A program made the position numbers and the translations under genes. The notes beneath the pieces are model-generated. The model was given only the letters and a program-made list of their open reading frames with translations, did no database searches and was not told where the DNA came from. Below are positions 58,401-64,000 of a DNA stretch of 64,000 nucleotides, in pieces; position 1 is the first letter of the stretch, and every line of letters starts with the position of its first letter. Source of the DNA: Aphelenchoides besseyi (lineage: Eukaryota > Nematoda > Chromadorea > Rhabditida > Aphelenchoididae); NCBI GenBank assembly GCA_024699855.1, contig JAMPIQ010000002.1, positions 1,054,001-1,118,000 of the forward strand. Direction: 5' to 3'.

Positions 58401-58937
58401 TTGCAATTTACGAAACATCTTCAGCCCTTCTTCGATTGCCTTCGAACAACTCTCGTGTCCACATCCAATTTTGTTGCATTGTTGAGTGGTGAGTTCCGAA
58501 ATGCTTCTTACTGATGTCAGTTGAGTGGCTAAGGTTTGCGTGTTTACGTTCAACGAATTAAGTTCGTATGCGTCGCGATTGTTGCTGGAGGTACACGCTT
58601 CGTCAATAATATCCACATCCATGTTGTTGTCTGTAGAACAACTTTCTTCGTCTTGTTGATATACACGAATTCGCATCTTACTCCACAATTCCGATAATTC
58701 CGGACGTTCCGTTATTTGCTTGCAATTCTCGTCCGATTGCATAACTTCTTTCTCCAAATTGATGAACTCTTCATTGTTATGAATTTGATAATGAATAGCC
58801 GCTGGTGTTGGTGGAGAACCTCCTTCGTTGACGACAAGTTTTCCTGCAGTTTTGGCGAAATTGTCGAAATTGGGCCGATTCTTCCAGTGTGCGACCTAAG
58901 CAGGTTATTATTCGGGTCAATCAATTTTACTTACCAT
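55440..58937 (-). CDS. TOPRIM (topoisomerase-II-like) protein of the TIR element
   Basis: Open from 58895 to a stop at 55440. The nearest in-frame ATG is the last codon of the preceding exon (58937-58935, then a 39-nt intron). That gives about 1,150 aa. Positions below count from the codon at 58757. Residues about 240-340 have a ULP-like shape (KFAFITVDT, LYDPN, CDYGIALCFVAERL), but the Cys of the DCG motif is Tyr and the His is absent. Residues about 815-900 match a type IIA topoisomerase TOPRIM: VLIYEGRG (Glu about 821), IIALSGSSKTSKLRN, then MCTDGDVTGLQTIRAL (DxD at about 876/878). Residues about 1010-1025 (DWQRRYFAGYLAA) resemble the W..KYYKGLGT segment of the same enzymes. No GHKL ATPase or catalytic Tyr domain was recognised. 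Function is unknown; DNA handling is inferred. Confidence 0.65.
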
Positions 58938-59082
58938 TTTGAAGCATTTGTTGAAACATCTCGCGATGTAGTGGTCGCGTTCTTCGATTGATTTGTTTAT
59001 TAAGTTGGATCGCAATGGAAATCAATAATAGGATCAAGATCATGAAGAGGTAATCAACGTGCGAGTTGTTGACGTAATTCAT
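58777..59082 (-). CDS. Small membrane protein ORF overlapping the TOPRIM gene
   Basis: ATG at 59082 (MNYVNNSHVDY). One hydrophobic segment (LFMILILLLISIAIQL) is followed by a basic tail (NRRTRPLHREM and, after the same 39-nt intron, CRKTCRQRRRF). Stop at 58779-58777, about 88 aa. Its second exon overlaps the start of the TOPRIM frame in a different frame, and its ATG is the first one on the shared transcript. A type III-like membrane topology is likely. No family was recognised. It could be a leader ORF with no product. Confidence 0.4.
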
Positions 59083-60120
59083 TTCAACTACAAAGATCAA
59101 TAAAATCAATTACCAAACAAACACGAAACGCCCGACAATTTCAAGATCAATTCAAGGCACGAATGCAAAAAACGAACGTACGCGCAGAGTACAAAACGAC
59201 GTACGCGATGGACTTCGAAAAACATCGACGGCAAAGTCCGATTAACACACACGCGAAGACGTTCGACTCTTCTCTGCGAACCACTTTGTTGATCGAAACA
59301 ACTTGGCTGTTTACGGAACAGTTTGTTGTTCGGGTAACATGTTTGTAGACGCAAATTTTTCCATCTGCCCTACGATCTGACTGTGGTCGGAGGAAAAGTG
59401 AAAAGAGTGGGCATTTTAAGGCCGCGGCAGATTTTTCTACAAGAATCGTCAGTGAACATCTTTTCGTTGCAACGCAACAACAAGTGATCTTTCCATCAGA
59501 GAAGACACTTGAATGTTTTTTGTTCCGCAGCTGCAGTTTCTTTTGATCGTCGGCAAAACCACTGGTCGACACTGCTTGCCAGTGCTTTTGTTGTTGCGCA
59601 ATTCGCACAACGCGCTCAACATTCTGTTTATTTCTAGATCGATTCACAGAGCGGTCAAATCACAAGAGATCAAAGGCAAAAAAGGTTAATTAGATCGGAT
59701 CAAGGCCGGTCGATTGCAATTTTGCATTTTTTTGATTCGTTTTGCAACTTTTTGTAATTCTAATCAATTTTAAGTAGTACGTTGATTAAATCAGTTAGAG
59801 TATTAAAGTGAACCTGAAAAGTTTACTGTGACAACAATCAAAGATGTAGGTGCGCTTGGTCGGATGCAATGGAAACAATAATACTGCTCGCAATGAGCAC
59901 ATCTGATGAATGCTAAACGGGTACATCTCGGTATTTCTTGACATCTTTCGATCCATTGGTAATTGAAACAGTAGCCAGTTGGCTTTTAGCATCTTTCTGG
60001 TCGTTCATTAGTGTACTCGCTCTTAAACCAACCACTAGATTGCTCGAGAAAACAAACTCAAGCGCACTTGTCGCTCATAACTCGAAGGCAATCCAAAAAA
60101 GTCAAATCTACTTGCAAAAC
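59083..60120. other. Non-coding part of TIR element
   Basis: Between the small ORF and the right TIR. The 166-codon minus ORF at 59647-59147 has Cys-rich but uneven composition and no start context, so I treat it as chance. The transcript promoter presumably lies here. Confidence 0.4.
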
Positions 60121-60303
60121 GCGCTTGCGTCCGCACATCGCCAAAAAAAGTACAAAAACTGCGCAATTTGCGGGGAACTTCAAAGGCTCATAAGTCCACG
60201 CAGAGTACTGTTTAGCAAAAACTGATAACATTATCAGGTTCCTCTCGAAAAGGCGCGTTTTTTGGCATATAGTATGCGTGAATATCGCGTGGTGGCTAAT
60301 GAC
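60121..60303 (-). repeat. Right TIR
   Basis: Inverse of the left TIR. The palindrome recurs at 60222-60237. Confidence 0.8.
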
Positions 60304-60455
60304 TCTTCTATTGTAAGTGTATGTACATAAACTAACTGTCTAATTGGAAGATTAATTGAACAGCATAGATACTTATCTTATAGTTCTAACTAACACATTT
60401 CATTACACAAACCTCTACTTTTTTTTATCAAAAAAGTTTATTATACAAACGAATT

Positions 60456-61546
60456 TTAAATAGTTAAACGGCAAAATGCCTCACAGATTTCAGTTAACAA
60501 TTTGACGTCTTTCTGGACCAAATTTGAAACTGCTGTTGACGAAGCAAGTTTCTCCTCTCCATCGTTTTGTTGAACGTATACGGTCACATTTTTTGTGAAG
60601 TTCTCGTCCTTGCACTTTGTTGACGAAATGAAGAGCTCTGCCGACGTTTCAATCGTGAGCTTTGACTTCAAGAAATCCACGCAGTTTTCCTTAAACGACA
60701 CTAGTTAATAAAGTCCATTAAAAGGTCTCACTTTCAAAGCATCAATTTGAAACCGTACAGAGAGTTCGTACAGCTCATTTAGATGATCACCAAAGTTTGC
60801 AGATTCGTCCAAATAGACATATTCAACCATTTCCTTGACTGCTTCGAACGTAGTGCCTTCAATCGTATACTCCGACTTCTCAGAGTGTTCTTTGAACAAC
60901 TTCCCGAAGAACTTCGATTTGACCGCCAAAACGTTCTTGTGAACCTGACAAGCGATTGTTTTTTTGGGTACAAACAGCGAACTCACCTCAATCGCTTTGC
61001 CATCGACCATCAGCATGAAATCTGTGAGTTTGCCTTCCCTTTGGAGGATCAGCAAACATTCAAAGCTGTTGTTCACTGGTCGGACATCAACCAGTAATTG
61101 CGCCCGTTCCAACTCCGATTGCAATCGTTTCCAAATCTCAGTCATTTGGGTTTTGCGCAATTGCAATCGAGTTGTCACATCGACGAAGCCGATCTTTAAG
61201 TTCTTGGCCGCCGATTTCCATACACCTTTTCGGTTGTCCATACTCAGCAACATAACCAGGATGTAGCTGCGTTGATCGGTCAGTTTTTTGACTTTGGCGT
61301 TCTGAAATAATTTCTGTTACTGCCCATGTTCAAATAACTTACTTCTTTCATCAATTCATTTTGAAGTTGCTGGACTTGATCTCTGATGAGATCGCAGTAA
61401 TGTTCAATGGTTTTCATGGCGTACTTGAACAATTTGAGTCTGAAATAGAAACATAACGAAATAACAAAGAACGAAACAATAGGAAAAACACGAAAGAAGG
61501 CATTCAAGGATATTGTAGGTTGTCCTTCCGTCATGTTCGAAAGCAT
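60456..61546 (-). CDS. BTB-domain protein, intact relative of the 9.1 kb pseudogene
   Basis: Minus strand, stop at 60456. The start is uncertain: ATG at 61546 (MLSNMTEGQP) or an internal ATG at about 61417 (MKTIEHYCDL). A possible 52-nt intron between them does not preserve frame. A helical/coiled-coil stretch (IRDQVQQLQNELMKE, LQLRKTQMTEIWKRLQSELERAQ) precedes a BTB: LTDFMLMVDGKAIE, VHKNVLAVKSKFFGKLF, EYTIEGTTFEAVKEMVEYVYL, ELYELSVRFQIDALK. The BTB is split after GKAIE by the same intron as the pseudogene at 9.6 kb. A BACK-like tail ends CEAFCRLTI. BTB proteins commonly serve as Cul3 adaptors; here that is only a family inference. The MATH-like N-terminus of its relatives is absent. Confidence 0.65.
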
Positions 61547-62707
61547 TTCTTCAATTCACATTTGGCTGTTGATCATAAAGTTCGAACGGCCAATTCTTTG
61601 AGCCACTCGGCTGTTCGATCCACAATTACATATCGCTAATCAGAACTTAAATTTGTTTCCCCTTCAAATTTGCATTCTATTATAGAAAAAGAGTCCGATG
61701 ACACAGAAAAGCAACTTAGCATCCGATAAAGGAACTTTCAACAAAACCGAATCCAAACCCATGAAGTGGAACGGCAAAGAAAAACGACTGGAAAAACGAA
61801 GGGCACAATTTATAATGAATGAGGATCATTGCTTGATGATTTAGGGCGGAGACAGCCCTGGGAATGGGAGCGAAACCGCCGGGCCTTTTGTCTGGATTTC
61901 CCCAACAGGCATTGCTACCCCAAAGCTGCCGATCGCATCTTTTTATCAAAAGAAGGGATTTGAACTTGCGCGTCAATTCTTTGTGTATGCGGGAAAAAAC
62001 GATTGCCACATTCACATGCGGATTAATGACGGCTTTTCATTTGGAGCAAAGATCATTGAGATTGAAAGTAACGCCAAGTTCTCTGAAAATTGGTGTTCAA
62101 ATCAATAGCTTCATAACGACCTGTGAGTTGAGTTAATTGTAAATGTTAGATTGAATTTAATACATTCAATTGACACGCATTAAAATTTATAAGTTGACTC
62201 GAAAGTTTGTGGTAATTCTTGATCGTTAGAAGTTTATAGTCATATCAAAGAGTTTTCATGTTGCGGTTAATACGAGAATTTGTTCGTTACCTGGACCTTG
62301 TTGGATATTAAAGTTTGTAAGAAGGCTGGAAAATCGTTGCCAATAACCCCTCCAAACACATGTTAATCACACCAAAGTGTTCGAACTGTCAACATGTTTG
62401 AACGATCATTTTTTGAAACTGACGTTGGATAACAAGAAAACGACATAAAAAACATGATTAGTTTCTTAATCAACAAAGCTGAGGACACGGTCCGTTGCTT
62501 TGGTTTCAATTGAAATGCGTGTCGGCAACTTTCAATCTCGTCGAATTGCTTTCCGAGTGTTCTCATCTTCAATTGATGCTCGAATTTAAATCTGCGCTCA
62601 AAAAAACAACGTGAACGAATAGCGATTGCAGATCTTCGAACACGTGTGTTGACCCACCGAAACGTTTGAAAAGCTGCTCGAAATGTTTATTTCAAACTTC
62701 TATTCGA
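61547..62707. other. Gap, no gene seen
   Basis: Includes a GC-rich patch at 61840-61930 (CCCTGGGAATGGGAGC) that does not fold into a tRNA by eye, and AT-rich DNA. Short ORFs only. Confidence 0.4.
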
Positions 62708-63055
62708 TTATTGACGTTGACAAACTTCGTTGTATTGTGCGTCGTAGTAATGAGGTTTACAGACGTTGCAGGCGTCTTCATAGCAATGAGCAACTTCCGG
62801 ACACTCGTTGGTTGGCAAAAATTGACACGGAGATACGAAACAAGCGATGTTAACGAAATCCGGTGATCCTGAAAAAAACTAGTGTCTGGAAAGACTTTAG
62901 AACTCACCGACACAAGAACCAGCAAGTGGAATGCATTTCACTTGATTCTCCGAGTTCTTGATCTCTTGGTAATAGTTCGGGCATTTGCCTCGTTTTTCAG
63001 TCCCATCGGCAGCCACCAATCCAACGAACAGAGCAAGAAACAAAGCGAATTTCAT
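62708..63055 (-). CDS. Small Cys-rich secreted protein
   Basis: ATG at 63055 with a signal peptide (MKFALFLALFVGLVAA), then GTEKRGKCPNYY. A 37-nt intron (GTGAGTTC...TTTTTCAG) splits the gene. Exon 2 encodes FVNIACFVSPCQFLPTNECPEVAHCYEDACNVCKPHYY and ends VCQRQ at 62710-62708. About 103 aa with ten cysteines, eight of them in exon 2. It resembles the compact Cys-rich secreted proteins common in nematodes, but no named family is assigned. The KR after the signal peptide is a possible maturation site. The gene is intact. Confidence 0.68.
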
Positions 63056-63132
63056 TTCTGAAATTGAAGTTTAAAACGAGTTTTGAAGGACGAAAAGCGA
63101 TCGAACGTTTTCGATTGAAATTTTCACGTTTC

Positions 63133-63140
63133 TTTTTATA
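63133..63140 (-). promoter_or_regulatory. TATA-like box
   Basis: TATAAAAA on the minus strand about 80 bp before the ATG of the Cys-rich secreted gene. Confidence 0.5.
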
Positions 63141-64000
63141 CTCTCGACTAGCAGTCTCTGAGCCCTGTGGTCGGAATTTCAACAAGCAGAGTAATCTTTT
63201 TGTTGTGCTATTTGATTAGCGAACTTGGAAGGTCAACGAGATTATTCAGTCGGTTATGTCCGAATCCAACAGCTCGATGTTCACAAGCTTGTAAACACAG
63301 TCAAAAATGTTCAGAAAAATAAAGTTGACAACTTGTTGCCGCTAGAACGATCGAATTTGACTCTAGATTGCTATTGCTGCCCATTCCAACTATCCACAAC
63401 TTTATTGATGGCCAATCTGTTTGTTTTTTGTCACAAGCGGATATACGGGAGGAGATCAGAGTTCAATTCGGAAAACAGCTTTGAATTTGTATTTTGGAAG
63501 CTCGAAGGACTACAAAAATCCATTTCTTTGCATATGCTTGTATTCCGTCGAAGATCTCATCTTTAAACTTGTAATTGGACACCAATAACCTCCGGATCAA
63601 CAGAATCCGATAAAATTTCTTGAAATCTACGAGCGAATTTTCGAAGGCCAGTGAATTAAATTTGAAGCTCAGCATTTAATTTACTCAATAGGATTGTAAG
63701 CCGGTGATCATCAGTGGATAAACTCATCTATTTTCGTCCACAACAGTGGCTGAATTGGCATTTTTGTGGGAGCTTGAGTGAAATCGATTACCCTCGGTTT
63801 CATTAATCACTAAATGCCGAGAGTTATGTGTGGAGTTTAGCGGATGAATTATGAAAATTATATTCGATTCACTGGCGATTCGAAAGATCCAAACCGCGAC
63901 AACAAGTCAGAGATTAACCGCTGAAATGTGTTGTAGTGGCCTAGAGACACGAAATTCCACTGAATTAGAGGGTGCGGAAAAAATTGTTGTTTTCATCTTC
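63141..64000. other. No gene seen to window end
   Basis: A plus ORF at 63225-63566 and a minus ORF at 63463-63675 overlap and have no recognisable content. Confidence 0.35.

Larger units (their letters stand above)
55058..60303 (-). mobile_element. 5.2-kb TIR element encoding a TOPRIM protein, unclassified
   Basis: Inverted terminal repeats of roughly 180 bp enclose one long minus-strand gene and a small overlapping ORF. The outer ends read (GAAG)GGTCATTAGCCACC and its inverse at 60290-60303. No transposase, integrase, polymerase B or helicase was recognised. No convincing target duplication was found immediately outside. Long TIRs, single-gene cargo and sharp ends make a mobile or virus-derived element the best reading. 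Class is unknown. Confidence 0.7.

Noticed and set aside
59147..59647. 166-codon minus-strand ORF in the TIR element
   Set aside because: Uneven composition, no splice or start support, no recognisable motif; probably the untranslated 5' part.
61840..61930. GC-rich patch as an RNA gene
   Set aside because: No cloverleaf or conserved box was found by eye.

Overview
The window reads as nuclear DNA from a nematode. It is AT-rich, with many very short introns (mostly 35-60 nt, GT...TTTCAG or TTTTAG). It carries two complete seven-transmembrane chemoreceptors of nematode type. It also has orthologues of conserved animal genes whose exon structures I could follow by hand: Elongin C, GH35 beta-galactosidase, an APC4/EMB-30-like subunit, an ALP/Enigma PDZ-ZM protein and an ionotropic glutamate-type receptor. 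No bacterial operons, rRNA or CRISPR arrays were seen. The species cannot be named from the sequence alone.

Layout. 0-5.3 kb: a partial small secreted gene, a C2H2 zinc-finger gene, and an inverted repeat unit carrying a Cys/His-rich gene of unknown family. 5.3-13 kb: three members of a MATH-like/coiled-coil (with or without BTB) family, one of them broken, and a chemoreceptor on the minus strand. 13.7-24.6 kb: Elongin C, a small secreted gene, beta-galactosidase, a damaged mariner copy, and a chimeric locus. In that locus a Ly6-like secreted exon runs in frame into ULP-protease, zinc-finger and GIY-YIG segments. 25.2-39.8 kb: the conserved core, with APC4, a second C2H2 gene paralogous to the first, the ionotropic receptor, a dibasic-rich secreted precursor and ALP/ZASP. 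40-48.5 kb: an internally deleted mariner, a second chemoreceptor, and two more members of the Cys/His family, one being the second arm of the inverted duplication. 48.5-60.3 kb: a transposon island with a very young BEL/Pao element, a gypsy-type remnant and a 5.2-kb element with long terminal inverted repeats. 60.4-64 kb: a BTB gene and a Cys-rich secreted gene.

The most unusual objects are in the mobile part. The 55.06-60.30 kb element has imperfect TIRs of about 180 bp. Instead of a recognisable transposase it encodes a protein of about 1,150 residues with a type-II-topoisomerase-like TOPRIM segment and a ULP-like segment that has lost its catalytic residues. A small membrane-protein ORF overlaps its 5' end in another frame. 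The BEL element (identical LTRs and a target duplication) has lost protease, reverse transcriptase and RNase H. It keeps one ORF fusing Gag to integrase, with a C-terminal extension of about 400 residues.

Host genes follow ordinary nematode single-gene organisation. The shared function that can be inferred is within families: ubiquitin-pathway parts (Elongin C, APC4, BTB proteins), sensory receptors, and small secreted Cys-rich proteins. All exon models are hand-built from splice signals and reading frame and have no transcript support.
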